This document shows positions 28,087 to 37,585 of a stretch of DNA of 64,000 nucleotides, one piece after another. The stretch is from Synechocystis sp. PCC 7338 (lineage in GTDB: Bacteria > Cyanobacteriota > Cyanobacteriia > Cyanobacteriales > Microcystaceae): NCBI RefSeq assembly GCF_018282115.1, contig NZ_CP054306.1, positions 186,001 to 250,000 on the forward strand. The letters are read 5' to 3'. The notes beneath the pieces are model-generated. The model worked only from the letters and a program-made list of their open reading frames with translations. It was not told the DNA's origin and made no database searches. Each line of letters starts with the position of its first letter. The stretch's first letter is position 1. Position numbers and translations under genes: made by a program.

Positions 28087-29688
28087 CTAGGCTTTGAGTA
28101 ATTCTTCATATTCATGGCGAAAATAGCGCAGGGTACTTATTACCGGATTAGGCGCACTCATCCCCAATCCACAAAGGCTAGTTTCCTTAACCATATGGCA
28201 AAGATTTTCTAGTTTGATCAAGTCTTCTTGGGTTGCTTCCCCTTCTAAAAAGCGAGTTAAAAGGTCATAAAGCTGCACCGTGCCAGCTCGGCAGGGAATA
28301 CATTTACCGCAGGATTCCGATTTGCAAAAATCCATATAAAACTGGGCCACGTCCACCATATTGGTGGTTTCGTCCATGACAATCATGCCCCCGGAACCCA
28401 TCATGGTGCCCAGGGCTAATAGGGTGTCATATTCGATGGGGGTGTCTAATTTATCGGCGGGGATACAGCCTCCAGAGGGGCCCCCAGTTTGCACGGCTTT
28501 GACTTGGCCGCCATCGGGGACACCGCCCCCCATTTCTTGCACCACCTGCCGCACCGTTGTACCCATGGGAACTTCAATCAGACCGGCATTTTCCACCTTC
28601 CCTGTCAGGGCAAAAACCTTGGTACCCTTACTCTTTTCGGTGCCAATGGCCCCATACCAATCGCCCCCTTCCCGAATAATTGGTACGACGTTGGCGTAGG
28701 TTTCGACGTTGTTAATTAGGGTGGGACTGGCCCATAAACCCGATTGGGCCGGATAGGGTGGTCGCGGTCGGGGAGTGCCCCGTTTTCCTTCCACTGAGGC
28801 AATGAGGGCTGTTTCTTCCCCACAGACAAAGGCGCCGGCCCCCACCCGGATTTCTACCTTAAAGTCAATGGGGGAATCAAAAATCTGGGTACCCATTAGG
28901 CCGTAACGCTTGGCCTGTTGAATCGCTTTTTGTAGTCGTTGGATGGCGAGGGGATATTCGGCCCGCACGTAAATATAACCATGGTTGGCCCCCACAGCAT
29001 AGGCGGCGATCGCCATGCCTTCGAGGATGCGATGGGGATCACTTTCCAACACACTGCGGTCCATGAAAGCACCGGGATCACCTTCGTCAGCATTGCAGAT
29101 AACGTATTTTTGTTGGCCGGGCATTTTGGCCACTGTGGCCCATTTCAAGCCAGTGGGATAACCACCCCCACCCCGACCCCGCAGACCACTTTTGTTCATT
29201 TCTGTGATCACTTTCTCCGGCGTCATTTCGTAGATAGCTTTATAAAGCTGTTCGTAGCCCCCCAGGGCAATGTATTCATCAATGGACTCAGGATCAATCT
29301 GGCCAGAATTTTCTAGGACAATGTTCCGTTGCAGAGCGTAGAAGGGATGGTGCGGATCGCCACTGATTAAGCCGGTTTCTGGAATCCCATCGGGTTCTTG
29401 TAATTTTTTGACAATATCCCCCACCTGTCCCGGGGTGACAAATTCGTAGAGTTGGTTCCGGTCATCCACCGCTACCAGGGGCCCCCGACCACAAAACTTC
29501 ATACAGCCCACTCCACAAACTTCCACCTTGTCCCCTAGGCCTGCTTCGGCGATCGCCGTGGTGAGATTTTTTTTCACCGCTTCCCCTTCAGAAGAAAGAC
29601 AACCAGCGGCACTACAACAGCGAATGCGAATTTTTGCTTGTTTCTCCCGGCTTTTGGCGGCAATTTCCCTTAATTCTTTGATATCCAT
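28087..29688 (-). CDS. hoxF: Hydrogenase diaphorase subunit HoxF
   Basis: A 533-residue flavoprotein that oxidises or reduces NAD(P). An N-terminal thioredoxin-like 2Fe-2S domain (CCSAAGCLSS... CGVGCMKFCGRGPLV) is followed by the NuoF-like FMN/NADH domain (GLRGRGGGGYPTGLKW, CNADEGDPGAFMDR) and the 4Fe-4S motif ESCGKCIPCRAGT. The length is normal. It is separated from hoxE by about 200 bases, the widest gap in the operon. Confidence 0.97.
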   Translation of the reverse strand: MDIKELREIAAKSREKQAKIRIRCCSAAGCLSSEGEAVKKNLTTAIAEAGLGDKVEVCGVGCMKFCGRGPLVAVDDRNQLYEFVTPGQVGDIVKKLQEPDGIPETGLISGDPHHPFYALQRNIVLENSGQIDPESIDEYIALGGYEQLYKAIYEMTPEKVITEMNKSGLRGRGGGGYPTGLKWATVAKMPGQQKYVICNADEGDPGAFMDRSVLESDPHRILEGMAIAAYAVGANHGYIYVRAEYPLAIQRLQKAIQQAKRYGLMGTQIFDSPIDFKVEIRVGAGAFVCGEETALIASVEGKRGTPRPRPPYPAQSGLWASPTLINNVETYANVVPIIREGGDWYGAIGTEKSKGTKVFALTGKVENAGLIEVPMGTTVRQVVQEMGGGVPDGGQVKAVQTGGPSGGCIPADKLDTPIEYDTLLALGTMMGSGGMIVMDETTNMVDVAQFYMDFCKSESCGKCIPCRAGTVQLYDLLTRFLEGEATQEDLIKLENLCHMVKETSLCGLGMSAPNPVISTLRYFRHEYEELLKA

Positions 29689-29743
29689 AAAACCTCAAAT
29701 CCTCAGTTGATGGTGGAGCAATGGAATTTAACTAAAAAAGTTG

Positions 29744-29757
29744 AGTCAAACTTGACT
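29744..29757. repeat. Perfect 14-base palindrome between hoxE and hoxF
   Basis: AGTCAA-AC-TTGACT, a six-base inverted repeat with a two-base centre, lies in the 198-base hoxE-hoxF gap. It could be a protein-binding site or chance; nothing else in this gap is recognisable. Confidence 0.3.
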
Positions 29758-29886
29758 AATCAATGGCCATAGATGGCAATGACAAAAAACAATTACTACT
29801 AAAAATCGCCCGTTATTTAGACACTTATCCAGCATTGATAACTTAAGTAATAGCAACTGCCTCATAAATCAATGCTTAAGCTTTAA

Positions 29887-30414
29887 TTAAACTTCAGTGT
29901 TGCCTAACCAAGGTTGGATCGCCGTCAACACCGCATCATCAGTTTGCTTGCCCAAAACCTTGCCATCATAGACCACCGCTGGGGCAATGCCACAGGCTCC
30001 AATGCAACGGGCCGTCACCAAAGACATCTGACCATCTTCGGTGGTTTCTCCAGGCTGGAGGTGGATTTCTTGATCCAGGGTTTTCAGCAAATTCCCCGCT
30101 CCTTTAACGTAGCAAGCTGTTCCCAAACAGACCACACAGGTATGTTTACCGCTGGGCTTGAGGGAAAATAAATGATAGAAAGTTGCCACCCCAAACACTC
30201 GGCTTAGGGGTAATTTGAGTCCCCGAGCTACGTAGAGCAGGACATCTTCCTCCAAGTAACCAAAAATTTCCTGGGCTTTGTGAAGAATTTCAATGAGGGC
30301 ATCCTGATTAAATTGGTTGCGCTTCATGGTGGCATCTAACACCTTAAAACGCTTGTCTCCACTAGGATGGGCCGCAGACGGGGGCGTAGTTTGGCGATCG
30401 GTGGCAACGGTCAT
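29887..30414 (-). CDS. hoxE: Hydrogenase diaphorase subunit HoxE
   Basis: A 175-residue NuoE-like subunit with a 2Fe-2S cluster. The cysteines are in VVCLGTACYVKG and ARCIGACGIAP. It is thought to link the diaphorase to other electron carriers. I chose the ATG at 30414 (MTVATDRQTT): the upstream in-frame extension is a cysteine- and leucine-rich run not seen in the family, and a GAGG lies just before this ATG. It is the first gene of the hox operon. Confidence 0.95.
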   Translation of the reverse strand: MTVATDRQTTPPSAAHPSGDKRFKVLDATMKRNQFNQDALIEILHKAQEIFGYLEEDVLLYVARGLKLPLSRVFGVATFYHLFSLKPSGKHTCVVCLGTACYVKGAGNLLKTLDQEIHLQPGETTEDGQMSLVTARCIGACGIAPAVVYDGKVLGKQTDDAVLTAIQPWLGNTEV

Positions 30415-30589
30415 GGAAAAACCCTCAAAAAGGAGCAATACAGCCGATAAAAGATGATGAGGAAAGCATAAACCAGGAAGTTTAGACTGCAAAAATTAAC
30501 CTGATTATCACCCTTGATTGGGGAAAAGTTTTCGTCTCTCCACAATCTTGCCCACAATAACGAACTGAATCTTTATCTGGTTGTCTTCA

Positions 30590-30620
30590 TTGTTACACCA
30601 ACTTTTTAAAAAGCGAGCAA
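30590..30620 (-). promoter_or_regulatory. Probable hox operon promoter
   Basis: On the minus strand TTGCTC (30615-30620) and TAACAA (30590-30595) stand 19 bases apart. A start site near 30582 would be about 168 bases before the hoxE ATG, the distance I remember for PCC 6803. LexA and AbrB-type regulators act on that promoter in PCC 6803; I could not recognise their sites here. Confidence 0.5.
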
Positions 30621-30624
30621 ATCT

Positions 30625-31232
30625 TTAGGTTTCTTCAATATCGATGGTTTAATGGTGACAATTTAGACAATAAAAAAATTGTTTTAGTCCACAAAAATAG
30701 TTTGAATAAACTGCAATAGTTTTTATTAATATTTCGCAACAAAACCAATAGCTTCTGCTCTTTTTAAGTGAATAAAGTTAAATATTACTTGCCATTCTTG
30801 ATGGGATTTTGTACATTAAATACATGGAGTCGAAGGGCTTCACTGGCAGATAAAAACAGCCACTTACGTCCGAAAACCCTAGTTTAAAAAGAGAGGTAAA
30901 ACCGAGCTGTTTCTTTCTAAATCTGTCTCTTTTGTTTCTCGTTTCATCGCTCAGATAGCGGACAACACCCAAACCGAGAATAGTCACAGCCCCAATTGCT
31001 AGCCATGGGAGATAGGCATTAACCTTTTGTCAGGTATTTGCAGCTCCAATCATGCTCGAAGAAAAGAGGGTTGGTCAGACTAGTTACTAGGTTCTGGGTG
31101 TTGTTTAATGTTGGGATAATTTTGTGGATTGGCAATCAAGACTCTGGTTGGCTTCGTGTAATTATAATCCTTAGATAATTCAGACAATTAAAATCATCTG
31201 AACTCCACTGTTATTATTCGCCCTGTTTTCAG
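30625..31232. other. AT-rich gap upstream of hox, no convincing gene
   Basis: About 600 bases between the hox promoter and the next gene. On the minus strand a stretch around 30900-31010 can encode a hydrophobic segment (YLPWLAIGAVTILGLGVV) followed by a charged run. It lacks a proper start codon and ribosome site, so it may be the remains of a small membrane protein. The rest shows nothing. Confidence 0.4.
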
Positions 31233-31907
31233 TTAGCTTTCTACCTGGTGATGGTAAATGACTTTGTGGGTAATTTGGCTGTGGCTATAGAAGGGTTTAG
31301 CCGTCTGCAAAATTTCTTTGACCCAGTTTAGGGTCATGATGGCGTCTAAATAATCTTGTCTATTATTTTTGGCATCGGGATGGTCGAGAAAGCTAACTGC
31401 CAATTCCTGCATTAGCGCCCTAGCAGTGCCGCTACCATAGGAGCTTTCGTCCGATGATTGCTTATGAAAGTCCCAGTCAATAATCCAGGTAAGAATTTTT
31501 GCTTTGGCTTGGGTAACCCGATAACCTTTGATGCGATGGGTGTATGTAGTGATGTCAACGTTGCGCTTTTGACGAATGTATCGGTCGGCTTTGCGGAGAT
31601 GACCTTTACTTGCTTCTTGCAAAATTTCTTGGTCTAACATTTTATTGAATTCCCGCAGGTTATCAAGGGTGATAAGAATGGAACCAACAGCGTTTTTGTG
31701 TCGTACTTGGTAAGCTGCAATGGTAAATTTGTGACTAGAAGGCAGTCGGTATAATTCCCCCTTTTGATCCAGGGATTTTTTGATCAAGCTAACTTTTTCC
31801 GCCGATGAGGATCCGACTTTGGCTTGGCGGTTAAGGATAGTATCCAAGCCTTGCTGTACCAATGATTCAACTTTTAGACTGCTTAGCTTCGAAAGATCAA
31901 AACTCAT
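31233..31907 (-). CDS. Hypothetical protein, no family recognised
   Basis: A 224-residue soluble, mostly helical and basic protein (FDLSKLSSLKVESLVQQGLD at the start, RKADRYIRQKRNVDITTYTH in the middle). A Ser/Gly-rich stretch (SSDESSYGSGTARAL) precedes the C-terminal helices. There is no signal, membrane segment or catalytic motif that I can name. The ATG at 31907 is clear, and it stands alone between AT-rich gaps. Coding is supported by its length and sensible composition only. Confidence 0.55.
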   Translation of the reverse strand: MSFDLSKLSSLKVESLVQQGLDTILNRQAKVGSSSAEKVSLIKKSLDQKGELYRLPSSHKFTIAAYQVRHKNAVGSILITLDNLREFNKMLDQEILQEASKGHLRKADRYIRQKRNVDITTYTHRIKGYRVTQAKAKILTWIIDWDFHKQSSDESSYGSGTARALMQELAVSFLDHPDAKNNRQDYLDAIMTLNWVKEILQTAKPFYSHSQITHKVIYHHQVES

Positions 31908-32302
31908 TTTAACTATATTGGTGGGTGAGTGGGAGGAAATAAGTAATTAAGCAGGGATTATTTCGGTATAATTTTTCTTGTCGTAAGAAGATATTAAAAA
32001 CTACATCAACGAACCCTTTAAAATGTTGTTTTTTGTTTCTACTTTAGCAATAAAATTCCCTGCTTGGGGCCATTGCTCCCAGGGTAAAAAACGAGCAAGC
32101 GTGGAAAAAAAGCATTATCAAGTAAAAAACAGCCTAAATAACCTTGCAAACAGAAGCTTGCCAAATATTTGTCTCCTATGGAGAAGGACTAGGGAAAATT
32201 AATCATCATATTCAGACTTTTCCAACACACTCTACCTTGGCCAAAATTAACTATTACTAAAAATTTTCGTTAACCTTGGGATCAGTTCGCCAAGTTTTAG
32301 CC
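31908..32302. other. Intergenic region before hypD
   Basis: About 395 bases. A TATAAT at 31967-31972 stands on the plus strand without a good -35. A short hairpin (CCCTG... CAGGG) lies near 32060. I see no gene and no clear terminator. Confidence 0.35.
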
Positions 32303-33427
32303 ATGAAATACGTTGATGAATATCGGGATGCCCAGGCGGTGGCCCATTACCGTCAGGCGATCGCCAGGGAGATCACCCAACCTTGGACGCTGATGGAGAT
32401 TTGCGGCGGCCAGACCCACAGCATTGTCAAATATGGGTTGGATACCTTGTTACCCAAGGATTTGACTCTGATCCATGGCCCCGGCTGTCCTGTGTGCGTC
32501 ACTCCGATGGAATTAATTGACCAAGCTTTGTGGTTAGCTAAGCAACCGGAGATCATTTTTTGTTCCTTTGGCGATATGTTGCGGGTGCCCGGCAGTGAGA
32601 TGGATTTGCTGAGCGTTAAAGCTCAGGGCGGCGATGTCCGCATTGTCTATTCTCCCTTGGATTGTTTGGCGATCGCCAGGGAGAACCCGGAGCGAGAAGT
32701 GGTGTTTTTTGGGGTAGGTTTCGAAACCACGGCCCCCGCCACCGCCATGACTCTCCACCAAGCTAGGGCCCAACAGGTGCGTAATTTTAGTCTGCTTTGC
32801 GCCCATGTGTTGGTGCCCCCGGCCATGGAAGCTTTATTAGGCAATCCCGATTCTCTTGTGCAGGGCTTTTTAGCCGCAGGCCATGTCTGCACAGTGACCG
32901 GGGAAAGGGCTTATCAACATATTGCCGAAAAATATCAAGTGCCCATAGTCATTACTGGCTTTGAACCGGTGGATATTATGCAGGGCATCCTCGCCTGTGT
33001 GCGCCAACTGGAGTCGGGACAATTCACCTGCGACAATCAATATCGGCGATCTGTCCAACCCCAGGGCAATGCCCACGCGCAGAAAATTGTTGACCAAGTA
33101 TTTGAGCCAGTCGATCGCCATTGGCGGGGTTTGGGGTTGATTCCCGCCAGCGGTTTGGGTTTAAGGCCAGCATTTGCCCCCTGGGATGGGGCAGTCAAAT
33201 TTGCCTCCCTACTACAAACTATGGTTCCAACGACGGAGGAAACGACTTGTATTAGTGGGGAAATTTTACAGGGACAACGGAAGCCCAGCGATTGTCCAGC
33301 CTTTGGTACCATCTGCACCCCAGAACAGCCCTTGGGAGCCCCCATGGTTTCCTCGGAAGGAGCCTGTGCCGCCTATTACCGTTACCGCCAACAGGTGCCG
33401 GAGTCCGTGGGAATAGGAGTAATGTAG
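32303..33427 (+). CDS. hypD: Hydrogenase maturation protein HypD
   Basis: A 374-residue iron-sulfur protein that, with HypC, assembles the Fe(CN)2CO group of NiFe hydrogenases such as HoxH. Conserved motifs are [35 protein letters not shown] and the C-terminal cysteine region ([29 protein letters not shown]). I use the ATG at 32303 ([10 protein letters not shown]); a TTG further upstream would add nine residues without support. It lies about 1.9 kb from hoxE and is transcribed away from it. The other hyp genes are not in the window. Confidence 0.95.
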   Translation: MKYVDEYRDAQAVAHYRQAIAREITQPWTLMEICGGQTHSIVKYGLDTLLPKDLTLIHGPGCPVCVTPMELIDQALWLAKQPEIIFCSFGDMLRVPGSEMDLLSVKAQGGDVRIVYSPLDCLAIARENPEREVVFFGVGFETTAPATAMTLHQARAQQVRNFSLLCAHVLVPPAMEALLGNPDSLVQGFLAAGHVCTVTGERAYQHIAEKYQVPIVITGFEPVDIMQGILACVRQLESGQFTCDNQYRRSVQPQGNAHAQKIVDQVFEPVDRHWRGLGLIPASGLGLRPAFAPWDGAVKFASLLQTMVPTTEETTCISGEILQGQRKPSDCPAFGTICTPEQPLGAPMVSSEGACAAYYRYRQQVPESVGIGVM

Positions 33428-33438
33428 TGGTTTTGCTA

Positions 33439-34320
33439 TCAGAAAATGCCCTCGTTGATGCTTTCTTGTAGCATGATCCGCAATGATGCCCGCCAATGGG
33501 GAGGGGCACAGCCTAAAGCTTGTACTATTTTTTCATGGGATAGGACGGAGTAGGCTGGCCGTCGAGCCGGCGTGGGATAGGCCGCTGTGGTAATGGGCAG
33601 CACCCGACGTACCTGAAGGGAAATGCCTAAATTTTCAACTTCCTCAAAAATCGCCACCGCAAAATCGTACCAACTAGCCACCCCACTATTGCTGTAATGA
33701 TAGATGCCCTGGGCCCGTTGTTGAGCTAAAGCGGCGATCGCCTGAGCCAGATCCTTTGCCCAGGTGGGACCACCAACTTGATCCGCCACCACCCTCACTT
33801 CTTGCCGCTCTTTGCCCAAGCGCACCATGGTTTTGACAAAATTGCCGGAGCCTTTGGCCCCATAAACCCACGCCGTACGGACAATGAGAAATTCACCGCC
33901 ACTTTCTGCCACGGCCTTTTCTCCCTTGAGCTTGCTTTGGCCATAAACCCCGAGGGGATTGGTGGCATCCGTTTCCTGGTAGGGGGAACTCTGGCTACCA
34001 TCAAACACATAGTCGGTGGAGATATGCACCACGTAGGCGCCGATTTCCTTGGCCGCGTTGGCGATCGCCTGGGGAGCAAGGGCGTTAACTGCGTAGGCTA
34101 ATTCCGGCTCCGTTTCAGCTTTATCCACGGCAGTATAGGCGGCGGCGTTGACAATAATATCGGGGGCCAAGTCCCGAATTTTGTCCCCCAGGGTGGCCGG
34201 TTGGGCCAAATCAAAAGTTGCCCTGGTCCCCGTCTGCACCTGACCCAAACGGGATAAGGGCAGGGCCAACTCCTGACCCACTTGCCCCATTGCCCCTAGT
34301 AAGAGAATCTTCCTTGCCAA
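33439..34320 (-). CDS. rfbD: dTDP-4-dehydrorhamnose reductase
   Basis: Short-chain reductase that makes dTDP-L-rhamnose, the last step of this sugar's synthesis for cell-surface polysaccharide. The NAD(P)-binding motif is GAMGQVGQ, the acidic/serine motif is HISTDYVFDG and the catalytic pair is in YGQSKLKGE. The length of 293 residues is normal. The start is TTG at 34320 with GGGAG ten bases upstream; no ATG precedes the first strand. It lies five bases after the msrA stop on the same strand, so the two are probably co-transcribed. Confidence 0.88.
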   Translation of the reverse strand: MARKILLLGAMGQVGQELALPLSRLGQVQTGTRATFDLAQPATLGDKIRDLAPDIIVNAAAYTAVDKAETEPELAYAVNALAPQAIANAAKEIGAYVVHISTDYVFDGSQSSPYQETDATNPLGVYGQSKLKGEKAVAESGGEFLIVRTAWVYGAKGSGNFVKTMVRLGKERQEVRVVADQVGGPTWAKDLAQAIAALAQQRAQGIYHYSNSGVASWYDFAVAIFEEVENLGISLQVRRVLPITTAAYPTPARRPAYSVLSHEKIVQALGCAPPHWRASLRIMLQESINEGIF

Positions 34321-34325
34321 CTGAA

Positions 34326-34994
34326 CTAAGCTCCCAGGGAAACTTCCGTGCCAATGGGACAGGCCACATTAGTGCCCCCCAAACCGCAGTAACCATTGGG
34401 GTTTTTAGCTAAATATTGTTGGTGATAATCTTCGGCATAGTAAAAATCTGGGGCCGGTAAAATTTCCGTGGTAATTTCCCCATAGCCCTCCTGTTGGAGA
34501 GCTGGTTGATAGGCTTGCTTCGATGCCAAAGCGGCCTGTTGTTGGGCTTCAGAATAGGTGTAAATGCCGGAGCGGTATTGGGTACCCACATCGTTACCCT
34601 GGCGCATGCCCTGGGTGGGGTTATGGCTCTCCCAAAAGACTTTGAGTAATTCCTTGTAGCTCACTTGTTGGGGATCAAACACAACGAAAACCACCTCATT
34701 GTGCCCAGTCATTCCGGTACAAACTTCTTGGTAGGTGGGGTTAGGGGTATAACCGGCGGCATAACCCACCACCGTGCTGTAAACCCCGGGAATTTGCCAA
34801 AATTTGCGTTCCGCTCCCCAAAAACAGCCTAAACCAAACATAGCCGTTTCCATTCCCTCGGGAAAGGGAGCTTTGAGAGGATTGCCATTGACAAAATGTT
34901 TGTCTGGCACGGACATAGTGGCCGATCGCCCGGGGAGAGCTTCATTGGGGGCAACCATGGCCGTTTTTTTACCGAATAAATCGAAGAATCCCAT
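34326..34994 (-). CDS. msrA: Peptide methionine-S-sulfoxide reductase
   Basis: A 222-residue enzyme that repairs oxidised methionine. The catalytic cysteine is in [14 protein letters not shown]. The substrate-binding segment [22 protein letters not shown] and the recycling cysteines near the C terminus (GYCGLGG, VACP) are present. An N-terminal addition of about 45 residues precedes the core. It lies between glgA and rfbD on the same strand. Confidence 0.93.
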   Translation of the reverse strand: MGFFDLFGKKTAMVAPNEALPGRSATMSVPDKHFVNGNPLKAPFPEGMETAMFGLGCFWGAERKFWQIPGVYSTVVGYAAGYTPNPTYQEVCTGMTGHNEVVFVVFDPQQVSYKELLKVFWESHNPTQGMRQGNDVGTQYRSGIYTYSEAQQQAALASKQAYQPALQQEGYGEITTEILPAPDFYYAEDYHQQYLAKNPNGYCGLGGTNVACPIGTEVSLGA

Positions 34995-35098
34995 AATGTT
35001 TAAGTTGTTGTTATTTATTAGCGCTGAACGGAGCTATGGCCAACGGCTTTTGCTCCGCCTATGGACTAGTGTAACGAAACTGTTACAAACCCGAAGGG

Positions 35099-36574
35099 TT
35101 AAGCCCGGATGTATTCGTAGGCTTCCACATACTGGAGCCCCGGTTTATTCCAAGAGTAGTCGTAGGCCATGCCCTGCAACGCCAGGGTTTTAAACGCCAC
35201 GGGATCATCCTTATACAAGGCGATCGCCCGACCAAGGGCCGTTTCCAAAGCATATTGATCCGGCTGATAGAAGACAAAACCGTTGCGTTTTTCTGGAGGA
35301 TGATTTTGGTCATAATCCCGGTCAAACACGGTGTTCACCAAACCACCCACTCCCCGCACCACTGGAATGGCCCCATAACGGAGGCCGATCATTTGGGTCA
35401 AGCCGCAGGGCTCGTAGTTACTAGGCACCACAATGATATCCGCCGCTCCGTAAATTAGGTGGGCCAACTCCTCATCAAAGCCCAACTCCAGATGGACATT
35501 GGGATTATCGTTGAGATGTTGTTTTTCGTGCCAGAACCATTTGCTCAGATTGGGTTCGGTGGCGGAGCCGAGCAGTACGAATTGAGATTCCTGGGCGAGG
35601 GCGTAGTAGAGGGAGTGGTGCACCAAATGCACACCTTTTTGTCCATCCAAGCGGCCAATAAAGCAGACTATTGGTTTGTTGTCGTCCTCTTCCAGCATTA
35701 ATCTTTCCCGTAAAGCTTGCTTATTTTTTGCCTTATCGCCAAAGGTTTTGGGACCGAAGTTGCTCGCCAACAGCGGATCAATTTCTGGGTTCCACACTTC
35801 GTAGTCCAAACCGTTCAAAATACCGCCAAATTTGTGCTGATGAATTTCCAGGGTATGGCCCAGGCCACAGGAGATATCGGAAAAGCGGGCTTCCCAAGCG
35901 TGGTGAGGGGAAACGGTGTTGACATAGTTGGAATAGACGATGCCCCCCTTCATGAAGTTAATGGCATTGGGATTGAAATTATCTTGCAGGCGATCGTAAC
36001 TGAAATAATAACCGTCATTATTAAGCCCTGTGGCGTGGAGAATATTGGCTCCAGCAATCCCCTGGTGTTTGAAATTGTGGATGGTGTAGCAGACCCGCTG
36101 ATGATCCATGCCGTGGAAGCGGTAAATTTCGTACAACAACACCGGTACTAGCCCTGTTTGCCAATCGTGGCAGTGGACAATGTCTGGGCGTTTGTTGCTA
36201 CGTAGCAAAAACTCCATGGCCGCCTTGGAGAAAAAGGCAAAGCGCATATGGTCATCGAGGGCGCCGTAATAATGACCCCGGTTAAAAAAGTTATCAGAAG
36301 ATTTGGGCTGAATGAAGAAGCAGAGTCTACCGTGGACCCAGCCACAGAAAACGTCACAAAAGATTGAGCTGCCATGCCAGGGCACCTCTAGGTTACGGTA
36401 GGCATCGTGTAAACCCCAGATATGGTCGTAGCGCATGCAATCATACATGGGCAGGATAAGCTCGACGCAATGGCCCCGCAGTTCCAATTCACGGCTGAGC
36501 CCGTAGATAACATCCCCCAATCCTCCGGCCTTAATGACGGGGGCGCATTCTGAGGCAATTTGAACGATGTACAT
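35099..36574 (-). CDS. glgA: Glycogen synthase (ADP-glucose type)
   Basis: GT5 glucosyltransferase that elongates alpha-1,4-glucan, 491 residues. The ADP-glucose site is KAGGLGDVIYGLSREL at residues about 15-30, and the C-terminal catalytic segment is VVPSNYEPCGLTQMIGLRYG, followed by GGLVNTV. Cyanobacteria usually have two synthases; this sequence and its msrA/rfbD neighbours correspond to the second one (GlgA2) in PCC 6803, from memory. The ATG at 36574 gives MYIVQIASECAPV. Confidence 0.95.
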   Translation of the reverse strand: MYIVQIASECAPVIKAGGLGDVIYGLSRELELRGHCVELILPMYDCMRYDHIWGLHDAYRNLEVPWHGSSIFCDVFCGWVHGRLCFFIQPKSSDNFFNRGHYYGALDDHMRFAFFSKAAMEFLLRSNKRPDIVHCHDWQTGLVPVLLYEIYRFHGMDHQRVCYTIHNFKHQGIAGANILHATGLNNDGYYFSYDRLQDNFNPNAINFMKGGIVYSNYVNTVSPHHAWEARFSDISCGLGHTLEIHQHKFGGILNGLDYEVWNPEIDPLLASNFGPKTFGDKAKNKQALRERLMLEEDDNKPIVCFIGRLDGQKGVHLVHHSLYYALAQESQFVLLGSATEPNLSKWFWHEKQHLNDNPNVHLELGFDEELAHLIYGAADIIVVPSNYEPCGLTQMIGLRYGAIPVVRGVGGLVNTVFDRDYDQNHPPEKRNGFVFYQPDQYALETALGRAIALYKDDPVAFKTLALQGMAYDYSWNKPGLQYVEAYEYIRA

Positions 36575-36659
36575 AGAGGCTCCTGATAACAGTTTTTACT
36601 CGACGGCGATCGAGTTGATTGTATTTTCCTATGTTAAATGTCAAAAGAGGACTCCCGTT

Positions 36660-36860
36660 AAAGCTGAAGGCTTAACTGTGAGATGAATTTCGACCAACAA
36701 AGAAACCCGACCGAAGGGAATCAGCTTAACTCGGGAACCAGGGATTCCGCCCATTGTCTAGCCGTAAGACAAGGTAGTAAAAGGCGCAAGTCTTCCACTA
36801 TTTTGCAGGCTATTGGATAGGAAGCTCCGATCTCAGTGCAAGCGGGTAGGGGGAGTTCAC
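36660..36860 (+). mobile_element. Remnant of an IS200/IS605-type (TnpB) element
   Basis: The end of this stretch, GAAGCTCCGATCTCAGTGCA followed by AGCGGGTAGG and GAGTTCAC, resembles the right end of cyanobacterial IS200/IS605 elements, with hairpin and terminal GTTCAC. Just before it a plus-strand frame (about 36670-36820) reads like a TnpB C-terminal tail and stops at TAG. Neither TnpA nor the nuclease core of TnpB is present, so it is dead. Confidence 0.45.
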
Positions 36861-36875
36861 CCCAAGAATGAAAAG

Positions 36876-37469
36876 CTAACCGCAGTGATGATGCCGCAGC
36901 AGTAATGTTTCCACCAAGCATTGGGCAGTTTTAAGTCTTTCTGGATCATTGGACTGGGTCACCCAAGCGGCCAACTCATTCAAAGAACCATTGACTAAGT
37001 GGGCAAAACCCTCAGCATCGACGGCGTAAAGTTCTCCTTCGGAAACGGCGGTCTGAATTGACTCACGGAGTAAACCAAAGCCATATTGATCAATTTCAGT
37101 GAGGTCATCCGCTGCCAAAACGGCGGGAGCTTCCACAAATACCAAGCGCCGCAGTTCGTCCTGTTGAGCAACTTCAAGAAATGCCCGACAGCCGACGATT
37201 AACTGTTGCCAATTGTTATCTAGGGGTCGAACTTTTGTTTTGATATAGTCGGTGATTTCGTCATAAGCCTCAACGATGACAGCCTTGAACAGCCCCAGCT
37301 TGTCGCCGAATTGATGGTATGAAGCTCCCCTGGTAATGGCTAGCTCACTAATAATTTCTTCGGTGCCCGTGGCGGTATATCCCTGGGTGGCAAACAGGTG
37401 ACGGGCCCGATCAAGGATGGCCCGGCGAGTGCGTCGAGTTTGTTCCGCTTTGGTCAACTTAGCCGACAT
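36876..37469 (-). CDS. TetR family transcriptional regulator
   Basis: A 197-residue repressor-type protein. The N-terminal helix-turn-helix is RRTRRAILDRARHLFATQGY then TGTEEIISELAITRGASYHQF, and the ligand-binding helical domain follows. The ATG at 37469 (MSAKLTKAEQ) is preferred, because the alternative ATG at 37487 lies inside a palindromic operator. In PCC 6803 the regulator next to this glgA is PfsR, linked to iron homeostasis (from memory). The operator sits between this gene and the divergent acetyltransferase, so it probably controls both. Confidence 0.85.
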   Translation of the reverse strand: MSAKLTKAEQTRRTRRAILDRARHLFATQGYTATGTEEIISELAITRGASYHQFGDKLGLFKAVIVEAYDEITDYIKTKVRPLDNNWQQLIVGCRAFLEVAQQDELRRLVFVEAPAVLAADDLTEIDQYGFGLLRESIQTAVSEGELYAVDAEGFAHLVNGSLNELAAWVTQSNDPERLKTAQCLVETLLLRHHHCG

Positions 37470-37485
37470 GGTGAGCAGATTTAAC

Positions 37486-37502
37486 ATTCATACAGTATGT
37501 AT
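37486..37502. promoter_or_regulatory. Palindromic TetR operator
   Basis: ATTCATAC-A-GTATGTAT, a 17-base inverted repeat with one mismatch, lies immediately upstream of the TetR gene and next to the -35 of the divergent promoter. A protein bound here would block both directions. Confidence 0.6.
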
Positions 37503-37503
37503 C

Positions 37504-37532
37504 TTGACAAAGAAAGGGGCTTCCTTTATTTT
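37504..37532 (+). promoter_or_regulatory. Promoter of the acetyltransferase gene
   Basis: TTGACA at 37504-37509, a 17-base spacer and TATTTT at 37527-37532. The expected start near 37539 gives a leader of about 47 bases. The -35 is one base from the TetR operator. Confidence 0.6.
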
Positions 37533-37585
37533 TGAGGTACATGCAGATTGTATTTTTTATGGGGAGTTTTCCCAAGGGAGCTGTG

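Noticed and set aside
30778-30987. Minus-strand frame with a hydrophobic start upstream of hox
   Set aside because: The only starts are inside the hydrophobic run and no ribosome site is present; I mention it as possible remains, not as a gene.
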